This document shows, piece after piece, positions 31,384-40,765 of a stretch of 64,000 bases of DNA. The stretch spans positions 1-64,000 of the forward strand of contig NZ_CP009244.1 of assembly GCF_001941425.1 (NCBI RefSeq). The letters are read 5' to 3'. The notes beneath the pieces were generated by a model that saw only the letters and a list, made by a program, of their open reading frames with translations, did no database searches and had not been told where the DNA came from. Every line of letters starts with the position of its first letter. The first letter of the stretch is position 1. The stretch is from Corynebacterium ammoniagenes DSM 20306 (GTDB taxonomy: Bacteria; Actinomycetota; Actinomycetes; Mycobacteriales; Mycobacteriaceae). Both the position numbers and the translations under genes were made by a program.

Positions 31384-33282
31384 TTAGGCCAAGAGTTGGC
31401 TCCGGCGGGTGCGTGCTGCACGCAGGCCATTGAGGATGACTAAGACTTCGGCAACTTCGTGAATGAGAACGACAGTGGCAAGTCCCAGGACACCGAATAG
31501 TGCGAGCGGGAGCAGGGCAATGATGATTAATAACGACAAGATGATGTTTTGATTCATAATGCGACGCCCGCGGCGACCGTGGGCGAGTGCCTGTGGAATC
31601 AGCCGCAGGTCGTTTCCGGTAAAGGCAATATCAGCGGACTCAATGGCGGCGTCTGAACCGGTGGCTCCCATCGCGATGCCGACATCAGCGGACGCAAGCG
31701 CCGGACTATCGTTGATGCCATCGCCAATCATCGCGACCGTTTCGTCTACGCCAAGTTCCTTAATCGCGGCGGCTTTATCCTGTGGACGCAGCTGCGCGCG
31801 CACGTTTGTAATGCCAGCTTGGGAGGCAAGGGCCCGCGCCGTGTGGTTATTGTCGCCGGTGAGCATCGTCGTTGTGATGCCTTGGTCGTTGAGGGTTTGA
31901 ATAACCTCGGGAACCTCTGCCCGTAATTCATCGCGCACCCCGATGGCCCCGATCAAGGAATTATGGTGATGCACCATCACCACGGACATGCCCTGGTGTT
32001 CTAACTCGTCTACGCGTTCAGCAAGCACGCCGGCATCAAGCCAGCGAGGGTTGCCAACAGCCACCGATACGCCATTAATAATGCCGGTGACTCCCTGCCC
32101 GGCCTGCTCCGATGTATCGGTGGCGGGCAAAGGTTGGGATGCTCCACTTGTAATTGCCTGGGCGAGTGGATGTGTACTGTGCTGCTCTAACCCAGCTGCA
32201 AGGTTGAGCACCTCGTCCTCGGTTGCATTATTGGTTGTCACAACCGCAGTAACGGTGGGTTCATTACGGGTTAATGTGCCAGTTTTATCAAGCGCTACGT
32301 GCTTAATATCGCCGAAGCGTTCAAAGGTTGCACCAGATTTGATGATCACTCCGAACTTGCTGGCCGAGCCGATGGCTGCCACGACGGTAATAGGAACAGA
32401 AATTGCCAGTGAGCACGGCGATGCAGCGACTAGTACAACCAGCGCGCGCGTGATCCACAGTTCCGGATCTCCGAATAGAGCTCCGAGCAGAGCAACGAGA
32501 CCAGCGAGGATCAAAACCCCTGGTACCAAAGGACGGGCAATGCGATCAGCGATGCGTGCACGATGGCCCTTTTCGGATTGGGCCTTTTCCACCAATTCCA
32601 CCATCGTGGTCAGGGAGTTATCTCCTCCCGCAGCGGTCGTCTCCACTTCCAGCAGGGCGGAGGTGTTCACAGCTCCGGCAGCAACCTCATCCCCGGGTCC
32701 AACTGTCACTGGGATGGACTCGCCCGTAATCGCGGAGGTATCTACGCTGCTGCGTCCAGATTTCACAAGGGCATCGGTGGCAACCCTTTCTCCGGGGCGC
32801 ACCACCATGATTTGGCCTACTTTTAAGTCTGCCGCCGCAATCGTGACCGGGGATCCGTCGATGAGGACTGTTGCGGTATCCGGGACAAGTTTTAATAGGG
32901 CTCGCAGTCCATTGCGAGCGCGATCCATTGCCTTGTCCTCCAAGGCCTCCACGATGGAATACAAAAACGCGAGTGCAGCTGCTTCTGCGACATAACCGAG
33001 AATGACCGCGCCAACCGCACTGATTGTCATCAGCAGGCTAATGCCGAGTTTGCCCTGAAAAAGATTGCGAATTGCGCCAGGGGTAAAGGTGAAGGCTCCC
33101 AGCAGCAAACCAACCCAAAACAGGACAAGGGCAGGGGTGTCTACCCCGAGCCACTGGCAAACAAGGCCCGCGAGCAGCGCGATCCCTGAGAGTACGGGCA
33201 GGAGAATTTCCCTATCTTTCCACCAGGGGGCGTCGCCGTCATGGACGTCTTGAGGCTTTTCGATGTGCGTTGCTGTCGTCAT
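31384..33282 (-). CDS. Heavy-metal P1B-type ATPase
   Basis: 632 aa exporting ATPase. The phosphorylation site is ALDKTGTLTRNEP, and the hinge is MIGDGINDSPALASADVG. The membrane metal site is SPC in AASPCSLAISVP rather than CPC. The last helix carries HEVAEVLVILNGLR in place of HEGG/HEGST. SPC plus a modified HE motif places it near the P1B-4 (Co/Zn/Ni, CtpD/CoaT-like) group. No N-terminal HMA or His-rich domain is present. ATG 33282 begins one base after the regulator stop; a longer start at 33372 would overlap it. The metal is not certain. Confidence 0.9.
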   Translation of the reverse strand: MTTATHIEKPQDVHDGDAPWWKDREILLPVLSGIALLAGLVCQWLGVDTPALVLFWVGLLLGAFTFTPGAIRNLFQGKLGISLLMTISAVGAVILGYVAEAAALAFLYSIVEALEDKAMDRARNGLRALLKLVPDTATVLIDGSPVTIAAADLKVGQIMVVRPGERVATDALVKSGRSSVDTSAITGESIPVTVGPGDEVAAGAVNTSALLEVETTAAGGDNSLTTMVELVEKAQSEKGHRARIADRIARPLVPGVLILAGLVALLGALFGDPELWITRALVVLVAASPCSLAISVPITVVAAIGSASKFGVIIKSGATFERFGDIKHVALDKTGTLTRNEPTVTAVVTTNNATEDEVLNLAAGLEQHSTHPLAQAITSGASQPLPATDTSEQAGQGVTGIINGVSVAVGNPRWLDAGVLAERVDELEHQGMSVVMVHHHNSLIGAIGVRDELRAEVPEVIQTLNDQGITTTMLTGDNNHTARALASQAGITNVRAQLRPQDKAAAIKELGVDETVAMIGDGINDSPALASADVGIAMGATGSDAAIESADIAFTGNDLRLIPQALAHGRRGRRIMNQNIILSLLIIIALLPLALFGVLGLATVVLIHEVAEVLVILNGLRAARTRRSQLLA

Positions 33283-33283
33283 T

Positions 33284-33643
33284 CTAAGCACTTCTTTCTG
33301 GCTCGCAGCAGCCGGGAACCTCGCACTGCGGATCGATGCACGGTGCGTTTTCATCAACAGCAAGGGTGACATTAACCAGTGCGTTCAAAGCAGCAGCGAG
33401 GTGGGGATCAGCAATGGAGTAGCGCGTTTGCCGGCCTTCGGGCTCGGCTATGACAATGCCGCAATCACGCAGGCACGTTAGATGGTTTGAAACATTCGAG
33501 CGGGTGAGCCCTAAAGCGCGCGATAAGACCGCAGGATAGCTGGGGGCTTCCAAGAGCGTCAGCAGAATTCGTGAGCGCGTGGGATCTGCCATGGCGCGTC
33601 CCAGGCGGTTCATCACATCAAGTTTGGTCTGATTGGTCAGCAT
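33284..33643 (-). CDS. cmtR: ArsR/SmtB regulator, CmtR-like
   Basis: 119 aa. The core RLGRAMADPTRSRILLTLLE and the HTH helix LGLTRSNVSNHLTCLRDCG align well with CmtR of mycobacteria. CmtR's metal ligands Cys57 and Cys61 (LxCLRxC) and Cys102 are conserved here as LTCLRDC and APC. Four more Cys follow in the tail (PQCEVPGCCEP). CmtR represses a Cd/Pb-responsive P-type ATPase, which fits the coupled gene downstream. ATG 33643 (MLTNQ) matches the CmtR start; ATG 33679 is an alternative. Confidence 0.85.
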   Translation of the reverse strand: MLTNQTKLDVMNRLGRAMADPTRSRILLTLLEAPSYPAVLSRALGLTRSNVSNHLTCLRDCGIVIAEPEGRQTRYSIADPHLAAALNALVNVTLAVDENAPCIDPQCEVPGCCEPERSA

Positions 33644-33667
33644 GCACTGATCATACAGTGTATGCTG
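33638..33667. promoter_or_regulatory. Candidate operator of the CmtR-like regulator
   Basis: CAGCATGCACTG and CAGTGTATGCTG form a 12-6-12 inverted repeat with one mismatch. An inner perfect CATACA-G-TGTATG (33652-33664) lies at the promoter/start of the regulator gene, as expected for autoregulation. Confidence 0.55.
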
Positions 33668-33752
33668 TACTATCTTCAATCCAATGACAAGAATTCATGC
33701 GGTATTCGCCGCCTCACGCAGGCATAATTGACGAAGAAGAGGTGAATGAAAA

Positions 33753-34391
33753 ATGATCAATAATGAAAATATCAATAACACCCACCGCGAGATCGGCAAT
33801 GCGCCCGTGACCAGCGGCGAGGGCCGTTCGGTGTTGCTGCGCCGAAACTACACGGCGTCAGTAGAAAGGGTGTGGAACGCACTAACCCAGCGTGAAGAGT
33901 TGGCGCAATGGTTTGGCCAGGTAGATGGCCAGCTGCGTACCGGAGGGACCTTTCAAGTCCAAGACAATGCTGGGGGAGACATCCTCGAGTGTGATGAGCC
34001 GCAGATGTATAAAGTCACATGGGCGATGGGCCCCGGCATGTCCACGGAGCTGTCTTTACGTCTTTTTGCCGACGGTGAGGCAACCACTGTCGAAGTAGAG
34101 CACTCCACCCCAGCGGAAATCTTTGATGAGCTGCTCAATAGCTATGGCCCCGGCGGCACGATTGGCATTGGTGTGGGCTGGGATCTCAGCCTCGTAGCGC
34201 TTGGCATGTACCTTGATGGGACAGCCTTTGATGTCGCCACCTGGGAAGATGTTCCGGAGACCAAGGAATTTGCCGCAGCAGCTTGCGATGCCTGGGGCGT
34301 GGTTGCGCAAAACGCCTGGGATATCGCTGATGCAGATATGGCCCCGGCGATTGCGTTTGCGAAAGCCCAGTACGCGCCGGATTCGCACTAG
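33753..34391 (+). CDS. SRPBCC (AHSA1-like) protein
   Basis: 212 aa. The START-like fold of AHSA1 proteins is shown by RRNYTASVERVWNALTQ, LAQWFG, GGTFQVQDNAGG and WDLSLVALGMYLDG. Family members bind hydrophobic ligands or act as Hsp90 co-activator relatives. It is divergent from the CmtR-like gene; no partner is evident. A good AAGAGGTG lies upstream of ATG 33753. Confidence 0.85.
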   Translation: MINNENINNTHREIGNAPVTSGEGRSVLLRRNYTASVERVWNALTQREELAQWFGQVDGQLRTGGTFQVQDNAGGDILECDEPQMYKVTWAMGPGMSTELSLRLFADGEATTVEVEHSTPAEIFDELLNSYGPGGTIGIGVGWDLSLVALGMYLDGTAFDVATWEDVPETKEFAAAACDAWGVVAQNAWDIADADMAPAIAFAKAQYAPDSH

Positions 34392-34395
34392 TTGT

Positions 34396-34416
34396 CAGGT
34401 AGTTACCTGGTGTTTT
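34396..34416. terminator. Shared terminator between convergent genes
   Basis: CAGGTA-GT-TACCTG (34396-34409) followed by GTGTTTT lies between the convergent SRPBCC and alcohol dehydrogenase genes. Confidence 0.45.
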
Positions 34417-35437
34417 ACAGCGTCAGCATGACCTTGGTGGCGCGGCGTTCATCCATGGCCTTGTAGGCTTCCGCTGCTTCTTCGATGGGTAGGACCAGGT
34501 CGAAGACAGCGCCAGGATTGATCTGATCGGTCATGATGAGATCAATAAGCTCCGGCAAAAAGCGGCGCACTGGCGCTGGTCCACCGAGCAGACCCACGGT
34601 GGATACAAAAAGATCAGTGCCGTCGAGTTCCACGCCATGGCTTACTCCCACAAAGCCCACGTGACCGCCTGGGCGCGTCGCGCCGATAGCTTGGGTCATG
34701 GATTCTTGGGTACCCACCGCCTCAATGGTGGAGTGCGCGCCGTAGCCACCGGTGAGCTCTTTGATCTTGGCAACGCCAACATCACCTCGTTCTTCCACGA
34801 TATCGGTGGCACCGAACTGGCGCGCCAAAGCTTGGCGGTCAGCGTGCCGGGACATCGCGATAATACGCTCCGCACCCATCTGTTTTGCCGCGAGAATACC
34901 CAGCAGGCCAACAGCACCATCGCCGACTACGGCAACAGTCTTGCCCGGTCCTACTTGCGCGGCGTCAGCGGCAAACCAGCCCGTGCCCAAGACATCGGAG
35001 GCAGCCAGCAAACTCTTCGTCTGTTCCTCATTAGGGGTGCCATGGACTTTGACCAGGGTGCCATCGGCAAGCGGAATGCGTGCGTAATCTGCCTGCGTGC
35101 CAATCGAACCCATCATGACCTGGTGAATACAGCGGGATTGAAAGCCTGCCTCGCAAATTTCACAAGTGTTATCGGAGGCAACAAAAGAACCCACGACAAA
35201 ATCACCGACTTCAACGGTGGAGACATCCTCGCCGATTTCCTCCACGACACCGATGTACTCATGGCCCATGTGCGAAGGTCCCTGCACGTCTTCCAAGTCA
35301 CGGTAAGGCCACAGGTCAGAACCGCAGACACACGCTGCAGTAACACGAATAACGGCATCGGTGGGTTCCACAATGGAGGATTTTGCAACGTCCTCGACTC
35401 GGATATCGCCGGGGGCGTGTAGAACTACTTGGCGCAT
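34415..35437 (-). CDS. Zinc-dependent alcohol dehydrogenase family protein
   Basis: 340 aa medium-chain dehydrogenase. The catalytic zinc site is at CVCGSDLW and GHEYIGVVEEIG. A structural-zinc-like Cys cluster (NTCEICEAGFQSRC) follows. The Rossmann motif is VVGDGAVGLLG near residue 172. The family oxidises alcohols or aldehydes with NAD(P). ATG 35437 has a strong AAGGAG; the ORF upstream to 35488 is not needed. Substrate unknown. Confidence 0.9.
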   Translation of the reverse strand: MRQVVLHAPGDIRVEDVAKSSIVEPTDAVIRVTAACVCGSDLWPYRDLEDVQGPSHMGHEYIGVVEEIGEDVSTVEVGDFVVGSFVASDNTCEICEAGFQSRCIHQVMMGSIGTQADYARIPLADGTLVKVHGTPNEEQTKSLLAASDVLGTGWFAADAAQVGPGKTVAVVGDGAVGLLGILAAKQMGAERIIAMSRHADRQALARQFGATDIVEERGDVGVAKIKELTGGYGAHSTIEAVGTQESMTQAIGATRPGGHVGFVGVSHGVELDGTDLFVSTVGLLGGPAPVRRFLPELIDLIMTDQINPGAVFDLVLPIEEAAEAYKAMDERRATKVMLTL

Positions 35438-35587
35438 ACTTTTCTCCTTGAGATCATCTATAAGAACGTGCTTCAACAAACGCACCATAATACGCCCTGA
35501 TCCTTTTCTTACCCTGTGATCTAGAACGCAGTCGGTCTAGGGTGGAAGAAGAAACTGTCACAGCCTTGAGCAATATCAGGAGTAACG

Positions 35588-36007
35588 ATGAGCCAGAACA
35601 ATTTTGAGCAAATTTTTGCCACCGGGGAGACCAACGATGAATTAGCTGAGTATTTCATCGGTCAAAGCTATCGCGCACCGCTTGTCGATGGCACCGTGCC
35701 CGTTGCCAACATCACCTTTGAACCGGGGTGCCGCAATAATTGGCACATTCACCACGGTGACAATGGTGCCGGGGATCAGATCTTGTTGTGCACCGCGGGC
35801 TCTGGTTGGTACCAAGCCGAGGGCGAAGAAGCGGTGAGTTTAGAACCCGGTAGTGCTATTAGCATTCCCGCAGGGCTGAAGCACTGGCACGGTGCCAAGG
35901 CCGACTCGTGGTTTAGCCACCTTGCCTTTATCACTCCCGGCGAAGGCGTGCGCAACGAATGGCTTGAACCAGTCACCGACGAAGAATACGGCCAGCTGCC
36001 GAGTTAG
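35588..36007 (+). CDS. Cupin-domain protein
   Basis: 139 aa with a single cupin barrel: NITFEPGCRNNWHIHHGDNG, where the His residues of motif 1 are present, and GSAISIPAGLKHWHGAK for motif 2. It resembles small carboxymuconolactone-linked or quercetinase-like cupins that bind a metal. It has no operon partner and converges with the amidohydrolase. Confidence 0.88.
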   Translation: MSQNNFEQIFATGETNDELAEYFIGQSYRAPLVDGTVPVANITFEPGCRNNWHIHHGDNGAGDQILLCTAGSGWYQAEGEEAVSLEPGSAISIPAGLKHWHGAKADSWFSHLAFITPGEGVRNEWLEPVTDEEYGQLPS

Positions 36008-36039
36008 CTTCTTATCCCGGCTACCCACCGTCCGAGCAC

Positions 36040-37653
36040 CTAGGTGTTGTGAACTTCTGCGATGTCACCTGTAAAGATATTGCGGTCGATTGCGATGAAA
36101 TCGGCGGATTTTCCGGGTTCGATCGTGCCAGTTTCATCGCCGATGCCCAGGGCTTGTGCTGATTGTCGGGTAAATGCGGCCATGGCCTGGTGCAGTGTGA
36201 TGGCCTGATTGATATTGACCGTGCGATCGCCGTAGTTGGCATCGGATTGGTCAGCAGCGGCTTGGCGGGTGACCATACCTTCGATACCCAACCAGGGGTT
36301 TAAAACAGGCAGGCCAACCGGCCAATCGGAACCGCCCGCGATGAGAGCGCCGGTGGAGAGCAGGTCTTTGAAACGCCAGATATTCGCCATCGTTTCGTCG
36401 GTGACGAAATCCGAGATGCCATCGGTAAGCGGGCTTGGAAACCACATAAATGGACAGGCGTCAGCAGCGACGTTGAGCTCCGCGAAGCGCGGGAGATCCT
36501 GCTCGGAGATAAACGACATATGGGCAATCTGCATCGCGGGACCGCCGCCTGCGTCCTGGCGGACGATTTCAGCGGCATCGAGAGCCTGGCGCACCGACGC
36601 ATCACCGGTGGCGTGCAGCTTGGCATCAAGTCCCAACTCCGCACAGCGGCGCAACGCGGCCACGAGATCATCCAAAGTCCAGTAGAGCTCACCGCGGAAG
36701 TTCGGATCGTGGCTGGAGTGATTGCCTTTATACGGATTTAACAGCGCGGTAGTATGCGTGGTGGGAACTCCATCTAAAACGAACTTCGCAAAGCGCGGCT
36801 TGACGTGCTCGCTTTCAAATTTCATGCCGGCGGCGAAGAGTTGTTCGCCCACGGTGCCGTCTTCAATGAAGGGCCGAATGGGCATCGATGCAATCACGCG
36901 CATGTCCAACGCGCCGGATTCTTCCAAAGCAGCTAGACCCGCAAAGTGCGGGAGCATGGTCGCGGCGTCTTGCACGGTGGTTATCCCCAGCGCAGCCAGA
37001 CGATCTAGTGCGGTGCGTAGTGCTTTAACCTGGCGCTTTTGCGGATCAACGTGGGACCTAGCAGCGACACCTTCGGCCACCGCGCAGGCTAGCTCGCATA
37101 AAGCGCCGGTAAGCCGGCCTTGATCATCGCGAACGTACGTGCCGCCTTCCGGGTCAGGGGAGCCAGCGGTGATACCCATGGCTTCAAAAGCGGCGGTGTT
37201 GATCTGCCGGTTGTGCATGGTGTCATCGCGCAGAAGCACCAGATGGCCGTGGAAAGCTTCATCGAGTTTTTCTAGAAACTCCACGTTATTCAGTGTGGGC
37301 AGCACACCGCTGCCGATGATGCCGCCAATGACCCACTCACCCGGTTTCAGGCGCGACGTCCACTCGCGTACCTTCGCCAAGATAGTTTCAGCATCGTCGG
37401 TGGGATCTAAAGCCAGCTCGTGGGCCAATTGGGTACCGCCGAGGCTTAGGTGCAGGTGGCCATCGATAAGCCCTGGCGTAACAATGCCCTTATCAATGGT
37501 GATGGTCTCATGCTGCTCACCAACCTGGTCCTCGACGTGTTGCTGCGTTCCGGTGGCGATGATGCGGCCATCTGCAACGGCAAAAGCTTCGACCCAGTCA
37601 TCATCAGCAACACCGGTCCAAATCTTTCCGGTGTATACGGTTGTCTGCGTCAT
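36040..37653 (-). CDS. Amidohydrolase (YtcJ-like)
   Basis: 537 aa metal-dependent hydrolase of the amidohydrolase family 3 type. Metal-site motifs: VTPGLIDGHLHLS near residue 62, KLHATGDASVRQAL, IAHMSF, and a C-terminal SDWPV. The family removes formyl or acyl groups or opens cyclic amides. It lies downstream of the amine oxidase and permease on the same strand with a 1-nt junction (37653/37654), so these three are probably one operon. Here it may act on an amine-derived product. Confidence 0.88.
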   Translation of the reverse strand: MTQTTVYTGKIWTGVADDDWVEAFAVADGRIIATGTQQHVEDQVGEQHETITIDKGIVTPGLIDGHLHLSLGGTQLAHELALDPTDDAETILAKVREWTSRLKPGEWVIGGIIGSGVLPTLNNVEFLEKLDEAFHGHLVLLRDDTMHNRQINTAAFEAMGITAGSPDPEGGTYVRDDQGRLTGALCELACAVAEGVAARSHVDPQKRQVKALRTALDRLAALGITTVQDAATMLPHFAGLAALEESGALDMRVIASMPIRPFIEDGTVGEQLFAAGMKFESEHVKPRFAKFVLDGVPTTHTTALLNPYKGNHSSHDPNFRGELYWTLDDLVAALRRCAELGLDAKLHATGDASVRQALDAAEIVRQDAGGGPAMQIAHMSFISEQDLPRFAELNVAADACPFMWFPSPLTDGISDFVTDETMANIWRFKDLLSTGALIAGGSDWPVGLPVLNPWLGIEGMVTRQAAADQSDANYGDRTVNINQAITLHQAMAAFTRQSAQALGIGDETGTIEPGKSADFIAIDRNIFTGDIAEVHNT

Positions 37654-39003
37654 TTACTGTTCCTTTGTCTCCCGCATGCTGTTGATGACCTGGCGGGCGG
37701 TGGTCATGCCTTTTTCTAGCGCGCCGTCGACGCAGACGCCGCGCCAGCCGTAGGCATAATCGGAGCCGGCGAAGAATAACTGCGAATCGATGTCGTCGAA
37801 AAGGCTCCAACCTTGGGTGAATTGGCCCTTGCGCAGGGTTCCCCAGGCCTGGCCAGCCCACTTATCGGCAACCCAGTTGTGGCCGGTGGTATCGACAACC
37901 TCGAGGTCATCGCGCCATTGGTTGATAACAGCTTGGGCGTCTTCGATGGAGTTGAGATCAATATTGGTGTTGTCGTAGCCAAATCCGACCAGGATGGTGG
38001 TGTCGTCATCCATGAAGTATTCGGAGCGCACCACGGACATCTTGGCTGGCTTTGGTGCATAGCCTAGGAAGCGGTGGTGACCTTTGATCTTGATCCAGAT
38101 CTTCGCACCTTGGGAGTTCCACTTGTCATCGATAACGCTTTGTACAGCATCGGGCAGGGCAGGGGAGAATTCAATATTGCTCAGCGCGCCCACTGGCACG
38201 GTGCAGATTACTGCCGATGCTTCGATGACCTCACCCGATTCGGTAGTTACGGTTGCGCCATTGTCATGGTGCTCAACCTTCGCCACCGGGGTATTCAGGC
38301 GGATATCGGTGTTGAGGTCGCCGGCGATGCCATCGTAAAGCGAGCGCATGCCGTTATTCAGCTTCCACTTCAAGGTGATATCTTCCATCACGCGGTAGCG
38401 GTTATCGGACAGCGCGCCCCATTGCTTCGCCATCAACGCGGAGCCGGTGTATGGGTCGCCGATGTATCCGGCGCACCAGAAGGCATCGACAAGATCGATA
38501 GTTTCTTGGTCGAAACCGGCTTCTTTCACCAGGTCAATGGCATTTGTCTGGTCATCGGAAAGAAAGCGCTCCCGCACTTCAGCTGGGCCATCGAAGTCAT
38601 CTGAGAGAACCCATAGCGGATCATGCGGGTTAGGGAAGTACTCTTCACTGCCTTCATAGGTCACGCCCATTGCAGCGGTGAGCTTTTCATCCAGGTCATC
38701 CTCGGTGCCTTTGACTACCTTGCCGTCCGTTACCCAGTGGGCATCATTGCCGGAAGGAGACGCCGTGATTTCAGTGCGCTGACCATAGCGCATGATCTCA
38801 GTCCAGGTGTGGGCTTGGAACCAGTGCACCCAGGTAGCGCCCAATTCCAGCGGGCGACCCATTCGCTCTTCGGTCCAAGCACGCCCGCCGATGCGGTCTT
38901 TGGCCTCCAAGATTTCATACTCAATGCCGGCGGTTTGCAGCTCGCGCGCGGCAACGAGGCCTGCGAATCCGGCACCGATGATGACAACTTTGTTCTTAGA
39001 CAT
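37654..39003 (-). CDS. Flavin monoamine oxidase
   Basis: 449 aa from ATG 39003 (MSKNKV). The FAD dinucleotide motif is VIIGAGFAGLVAARELQTAG. GGRAWTEERMGRPLELGATWVH follows the usual MAO order, and FAGSDYAYGWRGVCVDGALEKG near the C-terminus is the flavin-binding end. It oxidises amines to aldehydes with H2O2. Homologs include putrescine and tyramine oxidases; the substrate is not certain. The APC permease next door may import the amine. Confidence 0.9.
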   Translation of the reverse strand: MSKNKVVIIGAGFAGLVAARELQTAGIEYEILEAKDRIGGRAWTEERMGRPLELGATWVHWFQAHTWTEIMRYGQRTEITASPSGNDAHWVTDGKVVKGTEDDLDEKLTAAMGVTYEGSEEYFPNPHDPLWVLSDDFDGPAEVRERFLSDDQTNAIDLVKEAGFDQETIDLVDAFWCAGYIGDPYTGSALMAKQWGALSDNRYRVMEDITLKWKLNNGMRSLYDGIAGDLNTDIRLNTPVAKVEHHDNGATVTTESGEVIEASAVICTVPVGALSNIEFSPALPDAVQSVIDDKWNSQGAKIWIKIKGHHRFLGYAPKPAKMSVVRSEYFMDDDTTILVGFGYDNTNIDLNSIEDAQAVINQWRDDLEVVDTTGHNWVADKWAGQAWGTLRKGQFTQGWSLFDDIDSQLFFAGSDYAYGWRGVCVDGALEKGMTTARQVINSMRETKEQ

Positions 39004-39061
39004 GATTAAGGTTTCCTTTTCTTGAAGTGAAAAATGTTGATGGCTTCGAGTAGGCAAACGC

Positions 39062-40549
39062 CTACACCGGCGCCGCGGGCGCAGGTTCTATCTCCGCTAC
39101 CTCGCCCGTGATGTGCGCGGAGTTCATGGTGTTGCGGCGGATTAAAATCTCACCCCAGATAAGGCCAATGAGCCCGGATCCCAAGATGATGGCCGGCATG
39201 ATCCAAATCATGAAGAAGTCTTCGGTGTCCATCATGAGGTTGAAGTTGATGAGAATCAGCGCGGTTACCGCCGCCATACCAATGCCGGCGAGCAGCGGCG
39301 CGATGGTTTTCACGAACACGCTGTATTCGCGGTGGTAACGGTTCGCCCACACCATTACAGCGAAGCTGGTGATAGCCAGCAGGAAGGTCAGGCCAAAGGC
39401 CGCGGCGTTGGTAAACCAGGTAAATAAGGTCACCACTGGAAACAGGAATTCTTGTTCCGAGCCACTGCCGACGATGGCAAAGACGGCCAGCACGACAATC
39501 GCCAGGATGGATTGCGCCAGAGAGCCACCAATCGGCGCACCGTTCTTCGCGGTTCTTCCGAAGGCTGCAGGAAGAACCCCGGATTGCCCAAGGGAGAAGA
39601 AATACCTTGCCGCAGCATTGTGAAAAGCAATCAACGCCGCCATGAGGCTGGTGACAAAAAGCAGGTGCGCGGCATTGGATGCGGTGGTGCTAAAGTCCGC
39701 GAGCCAGACAAAGACCAGGTCGGGACCAAATTCTTGCGCTTGGCTAACGATGCTCCCTGGACCCACGCCCATCTGCAACGCCCACGCCGAGAACGCATAA
39801 AAAGCAGCGATAATGCCGACGGCAATATATGTTGCACGTGAAACAGTACGCTCAGGGTTCTTGGCTTCCTCGGAGTAGATAGCGCCGGATTCAAAGCCCA
39901 TAAACGCGGCCATCGTAAAGGCTAGAAGCACACCGATGCCTGGGGTGAAGAACTGATCCGGCTGCCAACCGCTGGTGCTGACTCCTTCTGGGGCATTGGC
40001 AATCGCCATGACGGAGAAGACAATGACCACCAAGAATTCCAAGGTGACGATGACGCCAAGTACCTTGGCCGAGAAATCGATGTTGTTCACGCCCAAGATG
40101 CCAACGATGAGCCATCCCACGATGCCAAGCAACCACCAGGGAAGCTCAATTCCGGCCAATGCTGTCAAAGCATTGGCCGCGGAGAACCCGAAGAGTCCAT
40201 AAAGGCCAATCTGCATGAGGTTATACGCAACGAGCGCCAAAATAGCGCCCGCGATTCCTTGGCGCAGTCCCAAGCCACGCGCAATGAAGACGTAGAAAGC
40301 GCCTGAGGATTGAATCTGGCTGGCCATGCGCCCGTAGCCCACGGCGAAAAGCGCCAGGATGATGCCAAGCACCACGTACCCGATGGGCACTCCGAGCAGT
40401 CCTGCAACCGCGTAGTTAGTGGGCGCACCACCAGCGAGCACTGTCAAAGGTGCCGATGCCGCGATGATGATAAATACCAATGACGCCGTGGACAGCTTTC
40501 CGCTTTTGAGCCCATTGCGAGTGTCTTGTTGTGACGGTGAAGTAGCCAT
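39062..40549 (-). CDS. APC-family amino acid/amine permease
   Basis: 495 aa with about 12 membrane segments; the family start LVFIIIAASAPLTVLAGGAP is clear. Glu/Asp-rich loops are few, as in amine or amino acid antiporters of the APC superfamily. ATG 40549 is the best start. It is the first gene of the amine cluster, divergent from a TetR regulator. Confidence 0.9.
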   Translation of the reverse strand: MATSPSQQDTRNGLKSGKLSTASLVFIIIAASAPLTVLAGGAPTNYAVAGLLGVPIGYVVLGIILALFAVGYGRMASQIQSSGAFYVFIARGLGLRQGIAGAILALVAYNLMQIGLYGLFGFSAANALTALAGIELPWWLLGIVGWLIVGILGVNNIDFSAKVLGVIVTLEFLVVIVFSVMAIANAPEGVSTSGWQPDQFFTPGIGVLLAFTMAAFMGFESGAIYSEEAKNPERTVSRATYIAVGIIAAFYAFSAWALQMGVGPGSIVSQAQEFGPDLVFVWLADFSTTASNAAHLLFVTSLMAALIAFHNAAARYFFSLGQSGVLPAAFGRTAKNGAPIGGSLAQSILAIVVLAVFAIVGSGSEQEFLFPVVTLFTWFTNAAAFGLTFLLAITSFAVMVWANRYHREYSVFVKTIAPLLAGIGMAAVTALILINFNLMMDTEDFFMIWIMPAIILGSGLIGLIWGEILIRRNTMNSAHITGEVAEIEPAPAAPV

Positions 40550-40626
40550 ATCGGTCTTTTCTGCCGGGAATAAGGATTGACGTGAATCTCTCTACGTTCT
40601 TAAAGTGGTTCACGACACGTTTAAGT

Positions 40627-40640
40627 TCTACTAGTGTAGA
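40627..40640. promoter_or_regulatory. Candidate TetR operator
   Basis: TCTAC-TAGT-GTAGA inverted repeat in the 216-bp gap between the divergent permease and TetR genes. Confidence 0.3.
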
Positions 40641-40765
40641 GGATAAACTTGAAGTGACGCATTGGCAAGGGGATATCTGAAATTAGTTTGAACCACGCAA
40701 CAACCAACTTGAGCAGCGAGAGTGCTTAGTACAATGTCAACAGCACTATTGAGTGGAGAAAATGA

